From positions 409,501-473,500 of the forward strand of contig JAJOZX010000089.1 of the NCBI GenBank assembly GCA_023014485.1: 64,000 nt of DNA, given 5' to 3'. Under the pieces are notes generated by a model that did not search any database, was not told the origin of the DNA, and saw only the letters and a program-made list of their open reading frames with translations. How positions within the stretch are numbered: position 1 is the stretch's first letter; the number at the start of each line of letters is the position of its first letter. Below, piece after piece: positions 33,806-43,431 of this stretch. Source of the DNA: Bathynomus jamesi (Eukaryota; Arthropoda; Malacostraca; Isopoda; Cirolanidae). The position numbers and the translations under genes were made by a program.

Positions 33806-34760
33806 ATGGCAGGGCCAGCTAAATTGAAAGCAGAATGCTTTAAATGTAAAGTTAATCATTGGTGCGTTGACTTCCCTGAAGGTAGTATCAGCGATATCAC
33901 ATCCCTTAGTGTATGTTTGTTTTGTAAACTTAGAGACAACCACGAAAAGGAAGTTAAAGAGCTAAAGGAATTAGTAAAAAAGCTTGAAGCTAGGGTCGTC
34001 GCACTGGAAATCCAACCCAGTGGACAAGATCAAACTAAAAACACACCAGCAGATTTAAACTGTAAGATTAAGCATCTAGAACAAAGCGTGGCACGCTTGG
34101 AAAACACGGTGACTATTCCGGAAAATAGAACGGAGGAACAAGAATTCAAATTGGTCAAAAATAAAAGACCCTCCAAACCAAAAACCAAAACATAAGGATT
34201 TGGAACCCATTACCATCAAAAATAAGTTTCACTTACTTGCTGATGAGGAGGATGAATCCTTTTTAATTGGGGATTCTATGTAAGGAATCAAGGGGACTTT
34301 TTCGGAGCAAGACGGGCGACCAAGAGAAAACTCCGATGTTTTCCGGGTGCCACAAGCCAGATAATTAATAGGGAATTAGGCAAAATTAATATCAAGAATA
34401 AGAGTTGCCCTATCATTGTCCATGTTGGTGGCAATGACGTTTTTCTGGGAGGGACAGGAGGGCAGACAGAGCCCATTATAAAAGAATTTAAGAACCTAAC
34501 TGACAAGGTTAGGGATAGGACAGACATGGGTATGGTCGTAGGAATTCTCCCTCGAATGCGTGCTAGTGATTATACTCTAAGTAAAGCCATTAGCATAAAT
34601 AAAAGAGTTAAACGCATGTGTGAGGAAAAGGCCTAAAGTTTGTCGATTTTTGGCCTACATTCTACGGAAATGGGGAATACTTTGGTTCGGACGGGATACA
34701 TTTTAACCAGAAGGGGAAAAAGAAGTATGGTGATTTACTGAACATTAATTTGTATAATCT
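33806..34760 (+). pseudogene. CR1 ORF1: PHD-like finger, coiled coil, SGNH esterase
   Basis: The ATG at 33806 starts MAGPAKLKAECFKCK, a Cys-rich module (ECFKCKVNHWCVD ... VCLFCKLR) resembling a PHD/CCHC-type finger. A Lys/Glu coiled coil follows (KEVKELKELVKKLEARVVAL). After a frame change near 34190 comes an esterase domain: LIGDSM (block I Ser), HVGGNDVFLGG (block III Asn) and, after another change near 34635, FGSDGIHFNQKG (block V Asp and His). A Pro-rich tail follows. CR1-group ORF1 proteins with PHD and esterase domains are known. At least three frame breaks (about 34190, 34280, 34635) disable this one. Confidence 0.8.
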
Positions 34761-35061
34761 TTTTAAACTAGGACCCCCCAAACCAGCAATTGATCCTGCT
34801 CCCCAAACAGTTAAACCTACTCCCCCAGCAGTTAGTCCCCTCCCCAGCAGTTAGTCCCCTCCCCCAGCAGTAGTCACCCTCCCAGCAGGTAGTCCCTCCA
34901 ACAGCAGGTAGTGACTCTCCTTCCACGTTGGAGGGGGCTCAGGCTCCTGCGGAGATTGTCCCCTCGTTAGTGAGGGGCTCTTCAACTCCCGACAGCCCTG
35001 GCTGTTCGGGAAACGGGTCGTGCTAGGGGGCGGTCAGAATAGGGGAGGCTCCCTCCGTGCA

Positions 35062-37797
35062 ATGCTTTTTAATGCTAGGTCGATCAGGAACAAGTTTGGC
35101 GAGCTACGGGCGCTCTTAGCATCAGAATACCAGGATATCGTTGCTATCACCGAGTCCTGGATTCATACTGATCGTAGGGACTACGTTGGGGAGTTCGAAA
35201 TTCCCGGGTATAGAATGTTTCGCAAAGACCGCACCCGTGGGGAGGGGGGTGGGGTACTAATATACGTCAGAGACACGTTGAGTCCGGTTGACTGCCAGTT
35301 CCGGTCGGAACGGGAGCTGCTTGGCGTCGATCTGAACGTGGGAGGGACGAACTATAGGTTAATCTTGGTGTACAGACCTCCGCATCTCCTCCTCGAGGAT
35401 ACAGCCCTGTACACCGAACTCAGTAGCCTGCTAGGGGATAGGGTGTGTGTAGTTTTAGGAGACTTCAACTGTCGCGGCATAAAGTGGGAAAACAGGACTG
35501 CCGATGCTGAAGGGAGGAGGCTAGTTGACTTTGCTGATGAGAACTTCCTCACTCAGTGGGTCAACGAGCCTACACGAGGCGAAAGCGTTCTAGACTTAGT
35601 ATTCACGACCGAAGACAACCTCGTCACTGGCCTCACCGTTGACGAATCATTGGGCGGGAGTGATCACGGTCTTATTAGGTTCCGTGTGTGCGTCCCTCGG
35701 GTGAAGCGTAGTAACTCGAGAGGCAGTAAGCTCGATCTCCGGCGGGCGAACTTTGTTAGCCTCAGGGATAGCGTAGGAGAGATGGGGTTAGAGGTTGGCG
35801 GCGATGTTGAGGGAGTGTGGAGTGCATTCCGGGACGAGTTTATGGTGCTGCAGTCTGCTGCCATACCCTCAAAACCGGTCACCCCTGCTTCAACGCAGCC
35901 TAAGTGGTTCAATCGTGACATCGCTTCGGCTATCCGAAATAGGAAAGTAGCGTATAGGAGGGCGAAGGCCAATCGTTCCCACGAGAACACTGAAGCGTAT
36001 GTCCGCCTGTGTAGGGAAGTGAAGGCGAAGGTTAGGCTAGCGAAACGTAACGAAGAACTACGGGTGGCAAGCCTCTGCAAGGGGAACCCTAAGGAATTCT
36101 TCAGTTATGTTAATAGTAGAAAGCCCATTAGAAGCATGATAGGTCCGTTAAAGGACGGAAGCGGCGTTCTGCGGACCTCCGACGCGGACATCGCTAATGT
36201 GCTTAATGAGTACTTTGCGGGAGTGTTCACCAGGGAGGATACCCGCGTCATCCCCGAGCCAGGCGTGAGGCACGAAGGTGCTGGCCTGGATAGTGTTAGA
36301 TGTACCGCGACAGTCGTTGCCGATAGAATAGACAAACTGAGCGCGTTTAAGGCTCCTGGGCCAGACCAGTTTCTCCCCAGAGTGTTGCGAGAAGTGCGCG
36401 ACCAGGTGGCTCCCCACCTGGCTACAGTCTTCAACAAATCGTTGGAGATGGGCCAGGTGCCTGGTGACTGGAGGGAAGCCAACGTGACCCCTATCTTTAA
36501 GAAAGGGGATCACGAAAGTCCAGGGAACTATCGTCCCATTAGTCTCACTTCAGTTGTAGGTAAATTATTAGAAGGGATAATAGCTGATAGGATCGTTGAC
36601 CATTTGGATTCCTACAAGCTGCTTGGGGACTCCCAACATGGGTTTAGACGGCATAGGTCGTGTCTCACCAACTTGCTCGAGTTTTTCCACGTCATGTTGA
36701 GTGAGTACGATAAGAGTAGGGCGATTGATATACTTTATCTCGACTTTCAGAAAGCCTTTGATAAGGTACCTCACCGCCGGCTAATGGCGAAAGTGCGCGC
36801 GCTGGGTATCGGTGGGGAAATAGGTAGGTGGATTGAAAACTGGCTGAGGAATAGGCGGCAGAGGGTGGTAATTAAAGGGGCTAGTTCGGGTTGGGCCTCG
36901 GTCACTAGTGGGGTTCCTCAGGGTTCCGTTTTGGGGCCACTGTTGTTTATCATTTACATAAATGATATCGACGGTGGCATCGTCAGTCGGATCGCCAAAT
37001 TCGCTGATGACACCAAGCTTGGGGCCAATGTTGGGACGCCCGAAGCGATCGAGGAACTGCGTGCGGACCTAGGTAGGATAGGAGAGTGGTCCGAAAAATG
37101 GCAAATGCCGTTTAACTTGGGTAAATGCAAAGTGATGCACATTGGCTACGCCAATCCCAAGTCGGACTACTCGATGTTGGGTAGTAATATCGAGGTGACT
37201 GATTTAGAAAAGGACTTGGGTGTGCTAATTAGCAGCGACCTTAAGTTTACGAAACAGTGTGTAGAGGTGGAAAAGAAAGCCCAGAAACTATTGGGTTATA
37301 TCAGGAGGCAATTTCAGTTTCGGAACAAGGAGATTGTGCTCTCACTGTACAATTCCCTTGTTCGGCCGCACCTGGAGTATGCTGTGCAGTTCTGGTCGCC
37401 CACCCTCAGGAAAGATATTGAGAGGCTGGAGCGAGTGCAGGCGAGGGCCACAAAGTTAATCCCTTCCGTTAGGCATATGGGCTACAATCGACGGTTACGC
37501 GCCCTGAACTTGTTTTCGCTTGAAACTCGGAGGCTGCGCGGTCAACTGATCGAGGTTTTCAAGCTCTTACGCGGGTTCAACGATGTCGATTTTAGAAGTA
37601 TGTTTAGTTTAAATGATAACCCAACTCGCAACAATGGTTGGAAGTTGGATTTGAAACGGTTTAGGACTAGTGTGTGTGGGAATTACTTTACGTATAAGAT
37701 CTGTGACACATGGAACAGGTTACCTTCGGAAGTTGTGAACAGTTCCTCTGTGGATCAGTTCAAGGAAAGGTTAGACCAAATCTTGCACACTATTTGA
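35062..37797 (+). CDS. CR1 ORF2: endonuclease-reverse transcriptase, intact
   Basis: An open frame of about 911 codons from the first ATG (35062, MLFNARSIRNKFGELRALL). The frame is open further upstream; the codon at 35020 is GTG, so I prefer 35062. The APE-type endonuclease covers residues about 1-220, with ITESWIHTD (catalytic Glu), VYRPP, VVLGDFNCRGIKW and GGSDHGLIRF. The linker has PKWFNRDIASAIRNRK. The RT spans about 400-720: FKAPGPDQFLPRVL, NYRPISLTSVVGKLLEG, QHGFRRHRSCLTNLLEF, LDFQKAFDKVPHRRL, SGVPQGSVLGPLLF and KFADDTKLG (FADD catalytic pair). The thumb/C-terminal part has RPHLEYAVQFWSP and WNRLPSEVVNSSSV. The protein would nick the target and copy element RNA in place. Confidence 0.9.
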   Translation: MLFNARSIRNKFGELRALLASEYQDIVAITESWIHTDRRDYVGEFEIPGYRMFRKDRTRGEGGGVLIYVRDTLSPVDCQFRSERELLGVDLNVGGTNYRLILVYRPPHLLLEDTALYTELSSLLGDRVCVVLGDFNCRGIKWENRTADAEGRRLVDFADENFLTQWVNEPTRGESVLDLVFTTEDNLVTGLTVDESLGGSDHGLIRFRVCVPRVKRSNSRGSKLDLRRANFVSLRDSVGEMGLEVGGDVEGVWSAFRDEFMVLQSAAIPSKPVTPASTQPKWFNRDIASAIRNRKVAYRRAKANRSHENTEAYVRLCREVKAKVRLAKRNEELRVASLCKGNPKEFFSYVNSRKPIRSMIGPLKDGSGVLRTSDADIANVLNEYFAGVFTREDTRVIPEPGVRHEGAGLDSVRCTATVVADRIDKLSAFKAPGPDQFLPRVLREVRDQVAPHLATVFNKSLEMGQVPGDWREANVTPIFKKGDHESPGNYRPISLTSVVGKLLEGIIADRIVDHLDSYKLLGDSQHGFRRHRSCLTNLLEFFHVMLSEYDKSRAIDILYLDFQKAFDKVPHRRLMAKVRALGIGGEIGRWIENWLRNRRQRVVIKGASSGWASVTSGVPQGSVLGPLLFIIYINDIDGGIVSRIAKFADDTKLGANVGTPEAIEELRADLGRIGEWSEKWQMPFNLGKCKVMHIGYANPKSDYSMLGSNIEVTDLEKDLGVLISSDLKFTKQCVEVEKKAQKLLGYIRRQFQFRNKEIVLSLYNSLVRPHLEYAVQFWSPTLRKDIERLERVQARATKLIPSVRHMGYNRRLRALNLFSLETRRLRGQLIEVFKLLRGFNDVDFRSMFSLNDNPTRNNGWKLDLKRFRTSVCGNYFTYKICDTWNRLPSEVVNSSSVDQFKERLDQILHTI

Positions 37798-37903
37798 GTG
37801 AGTACAAAATTTTCCCTGGCACCCGTTGCCATTGGTACCTCCTCGGTATGGGCCGCAAGGCCTTTTGAGGTACTTCTTTTCCTTGTAACTCTCTCTCTCT
37901 CTC

Positions 37904-38405
37904 CATCCACTGTTGACCCCAAGTATTTAAAATACTCCACCGTCATAACACGCTCTCCACTCAATGTCACTTCTTCCCCTCCTCGGTCCTGCTGCACATC
38001 ACATCTCATATACTCGGTCTTCTTTCGGCTAATTCTCATCCCCCTACTTTCCAACGCCTCTCTCTAATTTACCAACTGCTGCTCCACCTCCTCTTTCGTC
38101 TCCCCACTCAACACAACATCGTCTGCATACATCATGCACCACGGCGCCTCCCCTCTAATCCTGTCCGTCAACACATCGAATACCACATTGAAAAGGAAGG
38201 GGCTCAAAGCTGATCCTTGGTGCAGACCAACTTCCACCCCAAAGCTCTCTGACACACCCACGCTACTCCTCACCTTAGTTGTTACTCCCCTGTACATCCC
38301 CTTGATCAGTTTAACATACTTCTCCGGTACCATCTTTTCCCTTAAGCATCTCCAAACTTCCTGCCGTGGTATCCTATCATATGCCTTCTCCAAGTCAAAA
38401 AAAAA
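37904..38405 (-). pseudogene. RTE-like reverse transcriptase palm
   Basis: Minus-strand frame FDLEKAYDRIPRQEVWRCL, then MYRGVTTKVRSSVG, VGLHQGSALSPFLFNVV and WCMMYADDVVLSGETKEEV (YADD catalytic box), followed after a one-codon stop by MRISRKKTEYMRC and VEYFKYLGSTVDGE. The N-terminal endonuclease and RT fingers are missing. It abuts the CT tail of the CR1 insert. Confidence 0.85.
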
Positions 38406-38953
38406 AAAAATCAAATCACAAACCAATTATTTATGGAAAGTAAAACAGAAGTAATAACTATTATAATATACGTACAATTGCGAAGAATAGACAAATTCGT
38501 CAAGTCTAACGCGAATACGTTCACCTTAAATTTAAAACGTACAAAGTTTATTTACATACAGTCAGGCTCGCACACAATGAACTAAGTTGGCAACCACTAG
38601 TCACCATACCGAAAGACCCAGTACCTTCCACTCACCGTCCTTCGTGACGTTACGCAGCCAGGAACCTCTTTGGATGCCCCTTTGCTGAGCTGGCCTACTA
38701 CGGCTCAAACAGTCCAGCGCGAATCAACACTGCTCATATGCGGGAAACTTGACAGTTGCAGCGTCAATAGTCGACAAGCCGATGCGATCGGACCAGAGCG
38801 TCAACTAAACAGGTTTAGGCACTGCTCAAATCCGGAGCCACTCGATTCTGGCCCACGAAAAACGGAAACCTCTATTCCACACTGTTGACTCCCGAGGTTC
38901 CGATACTGTATCAGAGCTGGTGCAAGCCCGATCATAAGTTCGTTTCCTGTATA
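38406..38953. other. Unassigned DNA
   Basis: No gene was recognised. The 72-residue frame at 38670-38888 has no domain I know. Sequence composition is less AT-rich than its neighbours around 38600-38900. Confidence 0.4.
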
Positions 38954-38957
38954 TTAA

Positions 38958-39203
38958 CCCTTTAACGACAGATGGTACCTTAAGGTCCACCAGAAATAAT
39001 AATATAAACTGTACTACAATGCCTCGTTTCTATAAATGTTTCAACATGTTTATACATAGATGTCATTTGGTTGTCGGGAAAGGAACCCAAAATGTATATC
39101 ATTTCAGTGACGTTACTAAAATATTTAGTTTTGAATAACAATAAAACCTAAACGTTCTGGTAACAAGAGTAACCGCATTTCCTGCGGACTCGTCCTTAAA
39201 GGA
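38958..39203. mobile_element. piggyBac-type MITE
   Basis: TTAA flanks both sides (38954-38957 and 39204-39207). The ends CCCTTTAACGAC and GTCCTTAAAGGA are inverted with mismatches. The body is 246 bp with no coding capacity. TTAA duplication with CCYTTTAA termini is typical of piggyBac-derived MITEs. Confidence 0.8.
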
Positions 39204-39317
39204 TTAAATCAAAAACACTTGTCCCAGACTAGTATCGCCATTATACTACACGTATACAATCTATAAAATGCCATAGAACAGCAACACATTGTACATTAAG
39301 TTTAAATAATAATACTT

Positions 39318-39945
39318 ACCCCGGGGGCATGACTCCAGATTCCTGGGATCTTGGGAGCATTGCTCCAGTAAATTTGACCATGAGAAAAAGTAAATTTGGG
39401 TTTGGGTTTTGTTCATCCGCTAGACGTTATGCAATTTTTTTGCGTATACGTTCTTGTACAAACCAATTTTTTTAAATTACAAATTTAGTTATTTTAAGTT
39501 TAGTTGGTAATTCCATATTTAACAATTATTTTTATTTTTTGTTAAGCTTCAATGTTTTGATAATTAAAATTTTATTAAAACGTATATTTTTTTTAATATA
39601 AAATTATCAGGATTGGACTATGTTTCATTGATTTCGGCCAGGTTTGATAAATTGGCCAGATAATTACTTGTGCGATTTTAAGTAATCCACCATGACTCTA
39701 GAATTGAAAAGTTTAGTTAAGTTTAAACTTACTTTTACTTACTCTTCCTTACTTTTACTAAGTTTAAAGCACTTACTTTTACTCACTTTTACCATACTAT
39801 CTTTTACTTATTTTGTATTTTTGCAGGTAGTCAATAATCAATAATGGATCCTAATATTGATGAAGTAGTGGAAGGGAAAAAAAAGTAAATTCAGAGCTGT
39901 GCTCCAGTAAATTTTTTCAAATCTGGAGTCATGCCTGGGGGTAGG
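39318..39945. mobile_element. MITE-like element with inverted GGCATGACTCCAGATT ends
   Basis: GGGGGCATGACTCCAGATT near 39325 is matched in inverse by AATCTGGAGTCATGCC near 39917-39935. GCTCCAGTAAATTT occurs near both ends in opposite orientation, and a CCTGGGATCTTGGGAG patch has an inverse partner just outside the right end. Target duplication is not resolved. The middle is AT-rich without a frame. Confidence 0.55.
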
Positions 39946-40076
39946 GGTAGGGGGTCACGCTCCCAGATCCCCTGGCATTGATTACAAATCCCACCGCTTT
40001 TGTTTCAAAATTTTGACAAGTATGAAGAACCTACATAAAAAAGTACATTTCAGTTCATGCAAGGAAAGGATTCAAA

Positions 40077-40080
<4 letters not shown>

Positions 40081-40107
<27 letters not shown>

Positions 40108-40143
40108 ATATAATATATATATATATATATAATATATATATTA
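40081..40143. repeat. (TA)n array
   Basis: Interrupted TA dinucleotides ending at the TA target of the mariner-type element at 40146, which probably inserted into the array. Confidence 0.85.
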
Positions 40144-40256
40144 TACAGGGTCTGGCAGAAACAATTACCCATTTCAAAGGTGAAATTACTCCATAACAAA
40201 TTGAAAAAGACCTTTATTGCCATTACAGTTTCACAGTATACTTCAAAGCAATACTG

Positions 40257-41447
40257 TTAGTCTGTTACACCCACTGTTTGAAAATTATGTCCATTAAATG
40301 GCCGCCACCGTTGCGAACACAATCCTCTGCTCGCGTTCTCCATTGCTTTCTGTAGTGTGCCTGGTGTTAATGTTTCAATTTCATGACGAATATTGTCCTT
40401 CAATTGATTAAGGTTCCGTGGACGGTTTACATAAACCTTGGACTTTAATAAGCCCATAAAAAGAAGTCGCACACAGATAAATCAGGGGATCGTGGTGGCC
40501 AATTTATGTCACCATAACGAGAAATGATTCGAAAACATTTTTCTTAAAGTGGCCATAGAATGTCCTGCGGTATGTGCCGTAGCGCCGTCCTGATGAAACC
40601 ATAGAGATCAAATGTTCACTCATTTTCTGCGAAGGTCATCTCTTACAAATTCTCGCAGCATATTCTCATACAGGGTTGAAGTTACTGTGACAGCTGACCA
40701 TTAACATCTTCAAAGAAGTAGGGACCGATGATCCCGAAAGCAGACACCCGACACCAAGCCTTAACTTTTTGGCTATGAAGCGGTTGTTCATGCAGTTCAC
40801 GTGGATTTTCGGCTGCCCATTATCTGTAATTTTGTTTATTTACATACCCATTCAAGTGGCAGTGGGCCTTGTCACTCATGATTAAATGATTGACGAAATC
40901 CGAATCATCATTCGCCATCTGTAGGAATCGCTTTCAGAATTGCAGACGCGTATCCACACCACGAGGAAGTAATTGTTGCACCATTTGCATTTTTAGGGGT
41001 GGAATTTCAAATCCATATGCAAAATCTGGCGTATACTTCGATCCGACATGTTCAGTTCTCTTGAATGACGAGTAACCGATTTTCGAGGACTTTGCTGTAT
41101 TGCTGCTCTGATTCTTTCAACATTTTCTGGAGTACGCATCGTACGTAACCGACCAGGAGGTTTCACATCTGTTACAGAACCTGTTGTTCTGAATTTATCA
41201 ATCCAAATTGTGATGGTCTTGCGACTTGGAACCAGGGTTGTGGAGTCGGAGTCGGAGTCGTGGAGTCGCACGTTTCAGGGCGGAGTCGGAGTCGGAGTCG
41301 AATTTTTACAATGTGTGGAGTCGGAGTCGGAGAATTTTGGACCGACTCCACAACCCTGGTTATAGCCACTAGGTTAAGAAGGGTTATTCAATTTTAAGTA
41401 GCACTACTACTGGTTAGACCTTAATTATGTTTAAGAGAATCTTTTTC

Positions 41448-41500
<53 letters not shown>

Positions 41501-42000
41501 GAAAAAATAAAAATCCCTTAATATGATAATATCTACAAGTCAATATCCTTCTTAATATTTGAATGTTCCCTTATCCTAGAAAGTAACCTGACGATTCATG
41601 TGGTGGTGATGAAATGTCTTATTATTATGATAATTATAGAGTGAAACACTAGAGGAGTCGGAGTCGTATATTTAAAATGTGAGGAGTCGGAGTCGGATTT
41701 TTAGATTTTTTACAATGTGTGGAGTCGGAGTCGGAGTCGAATTTTTACAATGTGTGGAGTCGGAGTCGGAGTCGGAGTCGGAGTCGGAAAATTTTGGACC
41801 GACTCCACAACCCTGCTTGGAACACTACCGTTTTTGCCAATGTTGAAGTGGTGTCTAAATTTACGTTGAGTAATTACAGCAGAATCACCCGATTTAAAAA
41901 ACGCTTCCGCAGCAAACGCACGATGTTCACTCGACCACCGCTCCATTGTTACTAACAATCGTGTTGCCAGGTCTGAATTATATAATTTCCCTAGGTTCGC
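40257..42000 (-). pseudogene. Tc1/mariner transposase, interrupted
   Basis: Minus-strand order: SSEHRAFAAEAFFKSGDSAV and ITQRKFRHHFNIGKNGSVP (helix-turn-helix), then after the nested MITE VPSRKTITIWIDKFRTTGSV, PGRLRTMRTPENVERIRAAI, RHSRELNMSDRSIRQIL, and in shifted frames SDKAHCHLNGYVNKQNY (first catalytic Asp region), AWCRVSAFGIIGPYFFED and a C-terminal part with LNQLKDNIRHEIETL. Several stops and shifts. The left MITE copy sits exactly between the GKNGSVPS and SRKTI blocks, with the duplicated bases restoring the protein. Confidence 0.75.
41233..41815. mobile_element. hAT-type MITE with (GGAGTC)n
   Basis: The ends CAGGGTTGTGGAGTCGG and CCGACTCCACAACCCTG are perfect 17-bp inverted repeats, with an 8-bp duplication CTTGGAAC at 41225-41232 and 41816-41823. 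GGAGTC hexamers are expanded near both ends. A complete short version (41233-41359) appears to sit at the left part, since an internal CCGACTCCACAACCCTGG is found at 41342-41360. The larger copy may therefore be a composite of two. A TA array (41452-41495) lies in the middle. Confidence 0.85.
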
Positions 42001-42273
42001 TCTCAAAAGTTCCCTTTTTGGTCTAAAATTTCCCTATACACCTGCATTTAAAGCAATATGCATGAATATAGAGTTATTTAAGTCTCTATCGTAAAATTAA
42101 AGTATTTTAGCAATATTATTATATATTTTTCAATTAATACAGTGAAAGTGTGTTTCCTGCTATATAAATATCTATATCCACTCCTCAAAAATTTCCCTAT
42201 TCAAGGAATAGTGGCGTTATTTGGTGATTTATTTCCCTAAAACAGGGAAATTTCCCTGTACCTGGCAACGCTG
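41960..42273. mobile_element. hAT-type MITE with GTTGCCAGG ends
   Basis: The ends CGTGTTGCCAGGT and ACCTGGCAACGCTG are inverted. An 8-bp duplication CTAACAAT flanks it (41952-41959 and 42274-42281). The body has repeated TTTCCCT and AGGGAAA strings on both sides. Inserted in the 5' region of the mariner transposase gene. Confidence 0.85.
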
Positions 42274-42386
42274 CTAACAATGCTTTTGACTGCTTTACTC
42301 AAGGACACAAACAGCAGCGCCCACACTTCAACCGTTAAGTAATGGCGCCGCTTTAAAACGGGTAATTGTTTCTGCCGGACCCGTTA

Positions 42387-43430
42387 TATAGAATGCGAAT
42401 AATCTTAATGAATTTTCATAATATTGGTCCGTAACTTAAACTTGATACATGGTTACGTCAATTAACGTATATACAAGTACATGATAATTTTAACAAAACT
42501 TCCTACCCTTTACCTATTAATCCTACCTAAATTAATCATGGTCCTAAACCCATTAACCAAAGTGTTCAATAACTTGACAATACTTTTCCATGAACATTTC
42601 ACACTATAAAACTATACATTGAAATTGTACCTATATTTCGATTATTGTGCCCGACTTAAGCTTACAACGAGATCTCAGTTACTCGAGGCCCTCCAAGGAA
42701 TAAGTGGCTAAGCGACAAAAGTAAAAATCGAAAAATCGTCAGAAAACGCAGTTAATTTTGTCCATACTAAAAGTCCATATTTCGTCAAAATATCTTCAGA
42801 AGTTCAAAACTTATTTCAAGTTGGTACAACTTTAACTGCGTTCTCTCGCGGTTTTTACTTTTGTCGCTTAGCCACTTCTTCCTAGGGGGATCTTACATAA
42901 TTAAAATTGGTAATATTTCAAATCATAAACATCTTAAACTTGTAACAAAAAATAAGGTGGTAATAATAAATAATAATAATAATAATACACTAACCTGAAA
43001 ACTTCAAATGTGACACTCAAATCAAACAATAAATCGCGTAAAATCCACGAGATTGCAGCTTCAACCAACGCAAGTGAAAGAAGCCTTGTTTATCTTCCAC
43101 TAAAAATTTTAACACGCGCTACCAAAATTACAACGAACTGTCTTACTAATTAACAATTAATAACCAACAATCTCATCCCTTTACAAGTAACAACCAATTA
43201 CAGTACTGAATTGTGCAAATTAATGTGAACATTAAGGATAAGTTTAATTATTTATGGTATACACTACATTAGTGTTTCATCTGACACATTATTGCAGCAT
43301 CTTTTAAAGCTATTGCAGCATTTTTTGAAGTCGAGCTTGTCACTCAATTTCTGCCTAATTTAGTTTAATCTTGTCAGGCATCAGAGCGTGTGATTTCTGT
43401 GCTGTGTGTGTGTGTGTGTGTGGTGTGTGT
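42387..43430. other. Unassigned DNA
   Basis: No gene was recognised. Contents are the small MITE at 42693-42895, an (AAT)n stretch near 42962-42986 and the TG repeat at 43402-43431. Confidence 0.5.
42693..42895. mobile_element. Small MITE with inverted GTGGCTAAGCGACAAAAGTA ends
   Basis: AAGTGGCTAAGCGACAAAAG near 42701 and its complement near 42858-42885 form terminal inverted repeats of about 38 bp around a 130-bp core. No target duplication was resolved. Confidence 0.65.
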
Positions 43431-43431
43431 G
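43402..43431. repeat. (TG)n microsatellite
   Basis: TG dinucleotides with one GG interruption, directly before the Tc1-like remnant. Confidence 0.85.

Larger units (their letters stand above)
33319..37903 (+). mobile_element. Near-complete CR1-like retrotransposon
   Basis: About 4.6 kb: a GC-rich leader (33319-33800), ORF1 with PHD-like zinc finger, coiled coil and SGNH esterase remnant (33806-34760), and ORF2 with endonuclease and reverse transcriptase (to 37797). A short 3' UTR ends in CT repeats (37889-37903). It lies in an RTE-like element and is bordered by (TC)n at 33303-33318. The intact ORF2 and the near-identical truncated copy at 28453 indicate a young family. ORF1 is frameshifted, so this copy could not move alone in the form given. 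Confidence 0.9.
32704..38405 (-). mobile_element. RTE-like retrotransposon split by CR1
   Basis: Minus-strand reading gives an RT from 38405 to 37904, then resumes at 33310 and ends at about 32704. The join is clear in protein: FKYLGSTVDGE on one side and [17 protein letters not shown] on the other, the normal neighbours in this family. The intervening 33319-37903 is a complete CR1 on the opposite strand. The RTE copy is 5'-truncated at an A run (38399-38411 on plus). Its C-terminal RRRRGRPKTRW signature is typical of RTE-like elements. Confidence 0.8.
40146..42384 (-). mobile_element. Tc1/mariner-family element carrying two MITEs
   Basis: The ends CAGGGTCTGGCAGAAACAAT and ATTGTTTCTGCCGGACCCGT are inverted, with TA at 40144-40145 and 42385-42386. 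Without the two nested hAT-type MITEs (41233-41815 and 41960-42273) the element is about 1.3 kb, the usual mariner size. The transposase is on the minus strand and decayed. Confidence 0.85.
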
